The translations under genes were made by a program, and so were the position numbers. A DNA stretch of 38,415 nucleotides, from assembly GCA_029858035.1 (NCBI GenBank), contig JAOUFU010000002.1:1-38415 (forward strand). The letters are read 5' to 3'. The stretch is from Phycisphaerae bacterium. GTDB taxonomy: Bacteria > Planctomycetota > Phycisphaerae > Sedimentisphaerales > Anaerobacaceae. Shown one piece after another: positions 7,250 to 14,819 of the stretch. Position 1 is the first letter of the stretch, and every line of letters starts with the position of its first letter. The notes under the pieces were generated by a model that saw only the letters and a program-made list of their open reading frames with translations, was not told the DNA's origin and searched no databases.

Positions 7250-9232
7250 ATGACCGCGATGCCGAGCCAAACATGGCGAATGCTTGAACAACGAATGTCC
7301 CTTGTACCTGTACCGAAAGGACTTGACGCAACCTGGGATGCCGGTGTGGGATTAGCTAACAGATTTGTTCCACGGCGAAAAAGGTTTCTCAGGCAGGCAG
7401 AAAGAATACTGGCCATTGAGAAACAGTTTTCTGAACTTGCAAATGTAAAACTTCATCAGATTGCTGCTGACCTGCGTGAAATTTTCCGCTGTAATCGCGA
7501 CACTCCTTTAGACCTTGAACGTGCTTTTGCACTGGTCAGAGAAGTAGCTTTTCGACAGATTGGAGAGAAACCCTTCCATGTTCAGATTGCCGGGGCTTTG
7601 GCCCTAAATGCCGGATGTGTTACAGAAATGGCTACCGGTGAGGGCAAGACGCTCACCGCAACAATGCCTGTAACAATTGCTGGTTGGCGAGGACACGGTT
7701 GTCACGTTATTACCGTCAATGACTATCTGGCAAGGCGAGATGCCGAGTGGATGGGACGAATCTACCGTTTTTGTGGATTAACAGTTGCATTTATAGAACA
7801 GCAAATGCCTCCTGAAGAACGTAGAAAAGCTTATTTAGCTGATATTACCTACTGTACAAACAAGGAAGTTACCGCTGATTTTCTACGTGATCGTCTTGTA
7901 TTGGGCAATTCAAAAGGATTGTGTTCCTCGCTGCTTGGTAAAATAACCACCGGCAGCAAAACAACAGACAGACTGGTTCAGAGAGGATTGAATTGTGCTG
8001 TTGTGGATGAGGCTGATTCGATTCTCGTTGACGAGGCGGTTACACCGCTTATCATCTCCGGACAGGCTCCCAATCCCGAACAGATAGAGTCCTTTCGGCA
8101 AGCAGCAGATATCGCAAGTCAGTTGAAACCTGAAGTAGACTACCGGGTTAATCTTCGATATAGAGAGGTTGAGTTGACCGCTCAAGGTGAAACTACTTTA
8201 ATAGAATTAACTGAACATATAGGGGGCTTTTGGAAGGGAAACCGTCGCCGTCTGGAATTGATAAACCAGGCTTTGACAGCAAAAGAGCTATATCTGTGTG
8301 ACAAGCATTATGTCATCGATAACAATAAAGTCGTTATTGTCGATGAGTTTACCGGTCGTATGATGCCGGACCGCACATGGCGTGATGGCTTGCATCAGGC
8401 CATTGAAGCCAAGGAAATGGTCGAAATAAATCCACCGAAAGACACTTATACCCGCATAAGTTTTCAGCGTTTTTTTCGGATGTATATTAAGCTGTCCGGG
8501 ATGACAGGAACTGCATCTGAGGCAAGTAGCGAGTTTTGGCAAATTTATCATTTGCCTGTGGTATCAATTCCGACAAACCGTCCTTGTGCAAGGAAAAATT
8601 TGCCCACAGTAGTATTGACGACAGAAACTGCCAAATGGGCAAGGATAGTGCAGGAGATTAGTCAGATTCACAATACAGGCAGGCCGATTCTGGTAGGAAC
8701 ACGCAGTGTTCGAGCCAGCGAACAACTTAGTGAACTGCTTAAAGTCCAAACATTGGATCATCAGGTGCTTAACGCTGTTTATCATAAACAGGAAGCACAA
8801 ATCGTCGCACAGGCGGGGCAACGTGGCAAAATTACTGTTGCGACAAATATGGCAGGACGCGGCACTGATATTAAGCTTGGGCGAGGAGTAGCAAAGTTAG
8901 GTGGTTTGCATGTCATCGCCGCTGAACCTAACGAATCAGCCAGGATAGACAGACAATTATATGGACGATGCGCCCGACAGGGCGATCCTGGAACCGCTCA
9001 AGGGATATTCAGCCTCAACGATGAAATTGTATTGCGTTATGCCAAGAATTCTATAGCCTACTTAAAAAAAAGATACTCTAATACAAAGAATGACATATCC
9101 TCATCGCTGGTTCGTGGTGTGTTTCGTCTGGCACAGACAAGAGCTGAGAGACTGGCACTGCGCCAGCGAAAATCTGTTTTAAGAACAGACCACTGGCTTG
9201 ATGAACAGCTCGGTTTTACAGGCGGCGAATAA
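7250..9232 (+). CDS. SecA-like motor ATPase lacking the C-terminal domains
   Basis: 660 residues, against about 900 for E. coli SecA. Walker A is ATGEGKT (128-134), Walker B is DEAD (253-256) followed by SILVDEA. A preprotein-crosslinking-like segment follows (about 268-390), then DEFTGRMM, LSGMTGTA, TNMAGRGTDIKLG and the arginine-finger motif GRCARQGD (572-579). About 80 residues remain after this motif, so the helical wing, most of the helical scaffold and the zinc/SecB-binding tail are absent. Both nucleotide-binding folds look intact, so it should hydrolyse ATP. It begins one base after the M50 gene's TGA, with GGAGG at 7231-7235; a second ATG lies three codons in. Its neighbours suggest a dedicated export motor rather than the housekeeping SecA. 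It could pair with SecYEG or with the M50 protein; the sequence alone cannot tell. Confidence 0.88.
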   Translation: MTAMPSQTWRMLEQRMSLVPVPKGLDATWDAGVGLANRFVPRRKRFLRQAERILAIEKQFSELANVKLHQIAADLREIFRCNRDTPLDLERAFALVREVAFRQIGEKPFHVQIAGALALNAGCVTEMATGEGKTLTATMPVTIAGWRGHGCHVITVNDYLARRDAEWMGRIYRFCGLTVAFIEQQMPPEERRKAYLADITYCTNKEVTADFLRDRLVLGNSKGLCSSLLGKITTGSKTTDRLVQRGLNCAVVDEADSILVDEAVTPLIISGQAPNPEQIESFRQAADIASQLKPEVDYRVNLRYREVELTAQGETTLIELTEHIGGFWKGNRRRLELINQALTAKELYLCDKHYVIDNNKVVIVDEFTGRMMPDRTWRDGLHQAIEAKEMVEINPPKDTYTRISFQRFFRMYIKLSGMTGTASEASSEFWQIYHLPVVSIPTNRPCARKNLPTVVLTTETAKWARIVQEISQIHNTGRPILVGTRSVRASEQLSELLKVQTLDHQVLNAVYHKQEAQIVAQAGQRGKITVATNMAGRGTDIKLGRGVAKLGGLHVIAAEPNESARIDRQLYGRCARQGDPGTAQGIFSLNDEIVLRYAKNSIAYLKKRYSNTKNDISSSLVRGVFRLAQTRAERLALRQRKSVLRTDHWLDEQLGFTGGE

Positions 9233-9305
9233 AATCCTTCTACGTGTCACTATCTCCACGATTTGATTCCGGCGGTAACCCTGAACTTGAGCGGACGCCT
9301 ATCAG

Positions 9306-11342
9306 TTATTGCTGTGATTCTGCGGAGCTATCCTTATCTGGCCATTTCTCAATAAAGCTATTCACACGCTCGATAGTTTCTACAACAATGGGATAGAACT
9401 CGTTCTGTCCTTCACAGGTTACTATCCAGTCGTTTTTGTCGGGCTGGCCCGTCTCGGCACAACCATTTGTCTTTTGTAGAATGTCATTTTTAAGCATACT
9501 CAGTGCATCCTCGTACAGACCTTCGTCAATCATCTGCTGCACTGCGATTACCTTGTTCAATAGAAGGTACTTCATGTTTTCATTCTTGAGTCGGTAGTGC
9601 TCACCCTCCTCTTTCGGCATTGCTTGCCGAATATATCGCATATCCAATACAGTACCTGTAGCCTGGGCCAATCTTACCAGTGAAGTGCTATAATCGGTGA
9701 TGGCTTTTATTTCAGCCCGCTGGGAATTTGCTAAAATTTCCTGAGCTTGAAGTTTGACCAGGAGGAATTCGGGAGTTAATTTGTCTCTTATCACCTCTGT
9801 GTCTTCAAGTGCCTGTAAATGTATCTCTGCCGCCTTAACAGCATCCTTTTGGACTGGTATTTCCTCATAAGATGTCTCGACGAGCCTGATCCTTTCTTTG
9901 ACTTGTACTGCCAGCTGGTCTGAGATATTCTGCAACATTGAAATTGCCCTGCGGTGTTCAAATCTTCGTTTACGAAATTCAGCCTCACGTTGGCGATTAC
10001 CAAGTGGAATCTCAGCGGTTATGCCAAGAGCATAGCTGACATAGTCGGCGTCATTAAGTATATCCTGTGCATCTCCCTGAGTACGGGACAAACCTTGCAT
10101 TCTTGTGGACGCAACCAGATCAAGCCGGGGCATTTTCTGCTTTTTTGCAACATCAACATTAATCTGGGCCACTTCAACTCCGAGCCGTGCCTGTTGAATT
10201 ACGGAGTTGTTTGCCAGCGCCAGTTCCAATGTTTCTGATTGTTCAAATTTTCTTTCCGTCATATTAGGAACAGTGGTGGGGACAATCTCAAAGTCGTTGA
10301 GTAAATTCAACTGGTGGTCGGAGAGCAATCGAACCAACGCATCCTGTACATCGACGACCCTTTTTTCAACTTGAAACAATATCGCCTCGCGCGACTTTAG
10401 GGCTGCTTCAGCTTGCTTAATCTGTACGGTGGTAGCATCGATATCCCTGCGGTCTTCCACTTTTCTTAATGTTTCAAGCGTCTTGTTCATCAACCATTGC
10501 TGAATTTCAAGGTCACGCCGAGCCTGTAGAAGCATCCAGTATAAAGAGATGACATCCACCGAAACTTCTTCTGTTTTCTGGCGGAAAGCGGCGAGAGCAA
10601 CCCTGTAGTTTAGTTTGGATATGTTTATGCCGGCAAGATTAACTTCCTGCCACGCATCGCGTAACAACGGTTGTTTTATTTGAAAAGACAGCATCGGTTC
10701 GTATCTGGTGGAAAGAGTTCTGGTATTCAAATCGTCCCAGTTACGTGTTAAGGCATAAGCTAAAGACCACTCTGCACCAGTAATCCCCTTTTGTTTGAGA
10801 CCTGTCTCCAATACTCGCGATGTAGCCTGACCTCCAAGGAAGATACTGTCTGTAGGGTCGTCTTGTTTCTCATAGTTTGCCCGTCCAAAAAGGGAAACAT
10901 CAAAAACAGAAACCGCTTTGATTATATCTTCCTTGGCAATTGAAGGGTCGTAACTTACCACGCTAATCTCCGGACTGCTGATAAGTGCTCTCTTTACAGC
11001 ATCATCGAGGCTAAGCTCGATAATATTTCTGCCGGTTGTTTTGTCTTTAGTAACTTCCAGTGCATATAAATTTGGCTCAGGAGTCGGACGAAGAGAATCC
11101 AAACCCTCATTGCTGTCGCGATGCTGAGGACCTTTGTCAACAACTTCTTGCTGGTAAAAAGTAATGACATCTTGCTCGTCTACTTCTTCAGAAACACAGC
11201 CGGACATTTGGAACAATAAAACAAGAGCTAACAAAATGTTCAGCTTAATTAGATTGGTCATAGTGAGAGTGATAAAATTCTTGTTCTTTGAATCCTCGGC
11301 GCTCAATGGTTTTCTACTCAAATTTTTGCTGTTTGCCGTCAT
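9306..11342 (-). CDS. TolC-like outer-membrane efflux lipoprotein
   Basis: 678 residues with the long helical pattern of the outer-membrane efflux protein family: two related halves rich in heptads, with runs such as QIKQPLLRDAWQ, LEVAQ-like helices and PLGNRQREAEFRKRRFEHRR. A hydrophobic stretch (31-45) leads to the lipobox MSGC with Cys49, so the N-terminus is probably lipidated. The first ATG has AGGA seven bases upstream and I kept it, but it puts 27 polar residues before the hydrophobic core. The ATG at 11261 would give a more ordinary lipoprotein signal. Second gene of the minus-strand pair, 16 bases after the HlyD stop, and convergent with the SecA-like gene 73 bases away. It is expected to form the trimeric outer-membrane duct of the export machine. 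Confidence 0.88.
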   Translation of the reverse strand: MTANSKNLSRKPLSAEDSKNKNFITLTMTNLIKLNILLALVLLFQMSGCVSEEVDEQDVITFYQQEVVDKGPQHRDSNEGLDSLRPTPEPNLYALEVTKDKTTGRNIIELSLDDAVKRALISSPEISVVSYDPSIAKEDIIKAVSVFDVSLFGRANYEKQDDPTDSIFLGGQATSRVLETGLKQKGITGAEWSLAYALTRNWDDLNTRTLSTRYEPMLSFQIKQPLLRDAWQEVNLAGINISKLNYRVALAAFRQKTEEVSVDVISLYWMLLQARRDLEIQQWLMNKTLETLRKVEDRRDIDATTVQIKQAEAALKSREAILFQVEKRVVDVQDALVRLLSDHQLNLLNDFEIVPTTVPNMTERKFEQSETLELALANNSVIQQARLGVEVAQINVDVAKKQKMPRLDLVASTRMQGLSRTQGDAQDILNDADYVSYALGITAEIPLGNRQREAEFRKRRFEHRRAISMLQNISDQLAVQVKERIRLVETSYEEIPVQKDAVKAAEIHLQALEDTEVIRDKLTPEFLLVKLQAQEILANSQRAEIKAITDYSTSLVRLAQATGTVLDMRYIRQAMPKEEGEHYRLKNENMKYLLLNKVIAVQQMIDEGLYEDALSMLKNDILQKTNGCAETGQPDKNDWIVTCEGQNEFYPIVVETIERVNSFIEKWPDKDSSAESQQ

Positions 11343-11358
11343 ACTATTTTCCTAAAGT

Positions 11359-12174
11359 CTAAAATACAACACGGATATGTTCACCCGCCGGGCGCTTTAA
11401 CTTGTTGGGAACTTCTATGCGAACTCTCAATGTGGCACTGGCTGCATCGGCGACCATTGAAACATAAATGATCTTTCCTTCCACAGGCGTCTTTTCAGCA
11501 TCCGGAAACAAAACTTTTGCAGTTTGTCCGAGCCTGAGAGTTCTACCTTTTGCTAATGGTACGGGAACATCAATCAAAAGTTGGTCGGTATTGACAATCC
11601 GAACTACATCAGCCAGGCCGTTAACAGATTCGCCAACCTCAATTTCAACTTTTTCGACTCTTCCTTCGATTGGGCTTTTCAGGCTCATATTTTCAACGCG
11701 TATTTGCGACACTTTGTATTTCCTTTTATTCTGTTCGTGTTCGAACTGAGCAACTTTCAACGACAACTCGGCCATCTTAACTTCTAACTTTGCATGTTCA
11801 ACCTCCAATGCCGTAGCTGAACCCCGCCCTGCTGCCCACTCCAGTTTTTTAAGGTCAATCCTTTTTTGATCGAGACTCGCCTGTGCAGCTTCTATTTGTG
11901 TTGTGTCTTCACTCTCTGCCTTGATTTGTAATAATTGGGCCTGCTCAGCAGCATCGTCCTGCTGGATAAGCAATTCTTCTGCTTTTACCGGATCTCCTTC
12001 TTTGACAAATACCTTTGCAATTCTGCCCGCCTGAATAAAAGATAAGGTTACATCGGCACTTGGAATGGTAATTGCGGCGATCCCGGCATCTGAGCCTGCA
12101 GGTGACGGTACGGCAAATATTAGTATTACATAACTAATAACTAAGAAACTAAACAATCTTCTTGATGTATTCAT
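11359..12174 (-). CDS. Periplasmic HlyD/membrane-fusion adaptor
   Basis: 271 residues. A signal peptide (1-26: FSFLVISYVILIFAVPSPAG) is followed by the first lipoyl half (AGRIAKVFVKEGDPV), a coiled coil at about 70-150, the second lipoyl half (LKSPIEGRVEKVEIEVGESV) and a beta-barrel to the end. It is shorter than typical RND/MacA adaptors and has no inner-membrane anchor beyond the signal. AGGAGG lies 11 bases before the ATG. It is co-transcribed with the TolC-like gene, which it should dock onto. No pump gene accompanies it; the likely inner-membrane partners are the GAF-HlyD and M50-HlyD proteins of the convergent operon. Two direct repeats lie upstream at 12222 and 12282. Confidence 0.85.
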   Translation of the reverse strand: MNTSRRLFSFLVISYVILIFAVPSPAGSDAGIAAITIPSADVTLSFIQAGRIAKVFVKEGDPVKAEELLIQQDDAAEQAQLLQIKAESEDTTQIEAAQASLDQKRIDLKKLEWAAGRGSATALEVEHAKLEVKMAELSLKVAQFEHEQNKRKYKVSQIRVENMSLKSPIEGRVEKVEIEVGESVNGLADVVRIVNTDQLLIDVPVPLAKGRTLRLGQTAKVLFPDAEKTPVEGKIIYVSMVADAASATLRVRIEVPNKLKRPAGEHIRVVF

Positions 12175-12221
12175 AATATTTGTATCCTCCTAATACCATG
12201 TGGTTAAACTCTTAGCTTATC

Positions 12222-12296
12222 AACAGTTAGGATAAAATACAACAATTTTTTTTTAAAACCTGATGTTTTTTGAGACTGTAAAACAGTTGGATAAAA
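12222..12296 (-). repeat. Two direct repeats upstream of the HlyD-TolC operon
   Basis: On the plus strand AACAGTTAGGATAAAA (12222-12237) and AACAGTTGGATAAAA (12282-12296) match at 15 positions with one inserted base and are 60 bp apart, about six helical turns. They lie 48-122 bases upstream of the adaptor's start codon, suitable for binding sites of a regulator. No clear -35/-10 pair stands out here. Confidence 0.45.
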
Positions 12297-12353
12297 GGCT
12301 CAAAAAAAATGATATATAACAAGTGATGTACAATTTGCCGTTTTTGGCAATAC

Positions 12354-12385
12354 AAAAAGGACTCACAATTTAACGCAAGTCCTTT
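12354..12385 (-). terminator. Intrinsic terminator after the initiator tRNA
   Basis: On the minus strand AAAGGACT, a 15-base loop and AGTCCTTT form an 8-bp stem followed by further T's (plus-strand A run 12354-12358). It begins 13 bases after the mature tRNA end and closes the ribosomal protein cluster. A second small inverted repeat, TTGCC-N6-GGCAA, follows at 12335-12350. Confidence 0.7.
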
Positions 12386-12397
12386 ATTTACAAGCAA

Positions 12398-12471
12398 TAG
12401 CGGGGGCAGGATTCGAACCTGCGACCTCCGGGTTATGGGCCCGACGAGCTACCAGACTGCTCTACCCCGCG
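12398..12471 (-). tRNA. Initiator tRNA-fMet (CAT)
   Basis: A 74-base cloverleaf read from 12471 down. The acceptor GCGGGG pairs with CCCCGC with C1 opposite T72 unpaired. The D stem is GAGC/GCTC with A11-T24. The anticodon stem TCGGG/CCCGG carries the three consecutive G-C pairs of initiators, the T stem is GCAGG/CCTGC and the loop is TTCGAAT. The unpaired 1-72 position, A11-T24 and the GGG/CCC stem are the bacterial initiator identity elements. Base 33, just before the CAT anticodon, is C instead of the near-universal T. CCA is not encoded. It lies downstream of the HIT gene and is probably processed from the end of the ribosomal operon transcript. Confidence 0.93.
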
Positions 12472-12558
12472 GCCATTCTTCGTATTCCATGTCTCATGTA
12501 GCTTATACCGTATTAAAATCAGGATAACATAAAGATTGTTTTTTATCAAGAGGCAAAA

Positions 12559-12975
12559 TTATAAATTTTCATGAATCTTATCTGCGATTTTTTCGATTAT
12601 CCCCTCCAGGTACTTATAAGCAGGCCAACGGTCAAAGACCCCGTCGCCAGTATTGCGAGGGATTATATGAAAATGCAAATGCTCAACGAACTGGCCTGCC
12701 GCCCTGCCATTATTGCACAACACATTATAGCCGTCAGAATTCATCGCAGCTGATACAGCTTTGGCAATTTTGCCAAGACAAGAACCAACATGGCTTAAAA
12801 TTTCAGGCGGACAATCGTGTAACCTTTCAAAGTGCTGTTTGGGAATCACCAAAGTGTGGCCATCACTTAGAGGACCAATATCCAAAAAAGAAAGAACGAC
12901 TTCGTCTTCGTAAATTTTTGTAACCGGAATCTGCCCAGCTACCATCTTACAAAAGACACAATCACTGACATTCAT
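12559..12975 (-). CDS. HIT-family nucleotide hydrolase/transferase
   Basis: 138 residues with the histidine triad EHLHFHIIPR near residue 100 and the family's N-terminal CVFCKMVAGQIP. HIT proteins cleave purine nucleotide phosphoramidates or dinucleoside polyphosphates through the middle histidine of the triad; they are cytosolic dimers. The N-terminal CxxC is common in bacterial members. It is the last protein gene of the ribosomal cluster. The ATG lies 26 bases after the stop of the shifted L17 tail (13002), against 121 bases after the in-frame L17 stop, and AGAGGAT precedes it. The exact substrate cannot be named from sequence. Confidence 0.92.
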   Translation of the reverse strand: MNVSDCVFCKMVAGQIPVTKIYEDEVVLSFLDIGPLSDGHTLVIPKQHFERLHDCPPEILSHVGSCLGKIAKAVSAAMNSDGYNVLCNNGRAAGQFVEHLHFHIIPRNTGDGVFDRWPAYKYLEGIIEKIADKIHENL

Positions 12976-13001
12976 TCTATGATTATCCTCTAAAAGACAG
13001 G

Positions 13002-13157
13002 TTACTGGCCAGGTTCATCTTGACGACCGCTGTTTTCCGTAGTTCCTTCAACTTCATCAGTCCCTTCTGCCACGGTAGTCTCTTCAGCTTCAGTGATCAC
13101 CTGGGTCTGAACCTCCTCCTCAACTTCAACAGTTTTCTTCGCCCTTTTACGAGAACG
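13002..13157 (-). other. Out-of-frame L17 C-terminal tail
   Basis: Directly after the AAAAA run at 13162-13158 the next frame encodes KRSRKRAKKTVEVEEE and continues as an acidic, Thr-rich tail ending GRQDEPGQ and TAA at 13004-13002. A basic patch followed by an acidic tail is sensible as an L17 extension and fills the space up to the HIT gene. One extra A in the run would join it to rplQ. It is either detached by a real or sequencing frameshift, or reached by frameshifting. Confidence 0.65.
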
Positions 13158-13597
13158 TTTTTGGAAGCAGCTTTAGTTTCTTTTTTCGAAGTTTCCTCCG
13201 GGCCAACGAGCTGCAGCAAGACAACCTGGCCATTATCGCCCAATCTTCTCAAGGACAAACGAATAATTCTTGTATAACCGCCCGGCCTGTCAAGGTATCG
13301 AGGGCCAATTTCACTAAATAGTTTCCCAATCAACGTGCCTTTCTTAACGGCCTTGCCATCTTCATGATCTATGATGTCGCGGTCGCCAAGTAAGGTAATA
13401 GCCCTGCGTCTGGCCGACAATGTGCCTTTCCTGGCCAGTGTAATCAACTTTTCAGCAAAAGCTTTTACCTCTTTGGCCTTTTCGATTGTCGTTGAAACCG
13501 TTTCGTGCTGGATGAGCGAAGCAACCAAATTCCGTCGCATAGCCAGACGGTGCTGACTTGTTCGAGATAATTTTCGCCCTGCTACTCTATGGCGCAT
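13097..13597 (-). CDS. rplQ: Ribosomal protein L17 (apparent 3' frameshift)
   Basis: The first 130 or so residues are a typical L17 (MRHRVAGRKLSRTSQHR at the start; RIIRLSLRRLGDNGQVVLLQLVG at the end of the core). L17 sits near the peptide exit tunnel of the 50S subunit. AGGAG lies nine bases before the ATG. After the core the frame runs SKKETKAASKN and then into an Arg-rich end, LLKLRRRFRPR, that looks like out-of-frame translation. The other frame gives a coherent basic/acidic tail to 13002, so the intended protein is probably 198 residues. The core is intact and should function either way. It follows rpoA, as in most bacteria. Confidence 0.93.
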   Translation of the reverse strand: MRHRVAGRKLSRTSQHRLAMRRNLVASLIQHETVSTTIEKAKEVKAFAEKLITLARKGTLSARRRAITLLGDRDIIDHEDGKAVKKGTLIGKLFSEIGPRYLDRPGGYTRIIRLSLRRLGDNGQVVLLQLVGPEETSKKETKAASKNVLVKGRRKLLKLRRRFRPR

Positions 13598-13731
13598 ATA
13601 CTTAAGCTCCTCTTATAAGCGTTTATTACACAGTGGATAAATCTGAATAAAAAATTACGAAATTCGAAACACATTCATATGGTAATAATTCAAAAATTTC
13701 AAACATTTTACTCCTCTGGACATTCAAATAT

Positions 13732-14730
13732 TTATACGTCTGTCATGCCTAAAGACAAACCTATATCGGCAAGCTTCCTTTTGATTTCCCGAAGAGAAGT
13801 TTTCCCAAAGCTGCGAATCTTCAGCAAATCAGCATCCGTCATTGTCACTAACTGGCCAACCGTTTCGACTTTCACTGATTCAAGACAGTTACTTGCCCTC
13901 ACCGACAGTTCCAACTCCTGAATGGGGATTTTTAGTTTTTCTGCCAATTCCTCATCAATTGCTTCTTCTTCCAACACTTTTTCAGCAATCTCGGCAGTAA
14001 CGGTTTCTTCTCCAACTTCGAAATACTGTACGAATGGGTTGATGTGCTTGCGCAATATTTTTGAGGCTTCTACCAAAGCCATTTCAGGCGTAGTTGTTCC
14101 GTTTGTCCAAATCTCGATAATAAGCTTGTCATAATTTGTCCGCTGGCCTACGCGTGTGTCCTCGGTTGTGTATCGAACTCTTGTGACAGGGGAATATACC
14201 GCATCAAGCAGTATTCTCCCCACTTCTTGGTCGAATCTATCCGCAGCAGCAATTCGTTCTGAAGCCGGCACATAACCACGGCCATTTTCAACCACCATTT
14301 CCATTTCAAAATTCACATCTTCAGTCAAGGTAGCTAATACAGAATCTTTGCTTACCACTTCTATGGCCGGGTCAGCAACTATATCGGCTGCAGTTATAAC
14401 TCCGGCCTTCTTTGCCGAGACCGTCATTATCTTGGGGCCATCACCATGAAGTCGAATGACAAGACTCTTGACATTTAAAACAATATCGGTGGTATCCTCC
14501 ATCACACCCTTTATCGAGGTAAATTCATGATCAACATTTGCAATTTTGATGGATGTTACGGCACTACCTTCCAAAGAAGAGAGCAACACACGTCTCAGGC
14601 TGTTACCAATCGTAGTGCCGAAACCACGCTCGAATGGCTCGATAAAAAAACGGCTATATTTATCGTTCGATACCGTCGCGTCTCGCTCAACACGAGTCGG
14701 CAACTCCAAACCACGCCATGTAACTCGCAT
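13732..14730 (-). CDS. rpoA: RNA polymerase alpha subunit
   Basis: 332 residues, the usual length. The N-terminal domain (FFIEPFERGFGTTIGNSLRRVLL) drives dimerisation and assembly with beta and beta-prime. The C-terminal domain (about 265-332) starts with the DNA- and activator-binding segment LSVRASNCLES and ends GLSLGM. The linker is Glu-rich. GGAG lies eight bases before the ATG. Flanked by rpsD and rplQ as in the alpha operon of other bacteria. The 89-base spacer before it holds AAAACT-type repeats. Confidence 0.98.
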   Translation of the reverse strand: MRVTWRGLELPTRVERDATVSNDKYSRFFIEPFERGFGTTIGNSLRRVLLSSLEGSAVTSIKIANVDHEFTSIKGVMEDTTDIVLNVKSLVIRLHGDGPKIMTVSAKKAGVITAADIVADPAIEVVSKDSVLATLTEDVNFEMEMVVENGRGYVPASERIAAADRFDQEVGRILLDAVYSPVTRVRYTTEDTRVGQRTNYDKLIIEIWTNGTTTPEMALVEASKILRKHINPFVQYFEVGEETVTAEIAEKVLEEEAIDEELAEKLKIPIQELELSVRASNCLESVKVETVGQLVTMTDADLLKIRSFGKTSLREIKRKLADIGLSLGMTDV

Positions 14731-14819
14731 ATATAAAACTCCTACATAAGTTATAAGTTTTGAATTTTCAGTTTTGAGCCAATAAAACTCAACTCTAAAA
14801 ACCTAAAACTATCCTGTAG

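Noticed and set aside
9233-9305. Possible bidirectional terminator between the SecA-like and TolC-like genes
   Set aside because: Only weak GGCG/CGCC pairing and no T-run on either strand.
12180-12260. Sigma70 promoter for the HlyD-TolC operon
   Set aside because: TTGTTG is present, but no acceptable -10 box lies at 16-18 bases, so I report only the direct repeats.
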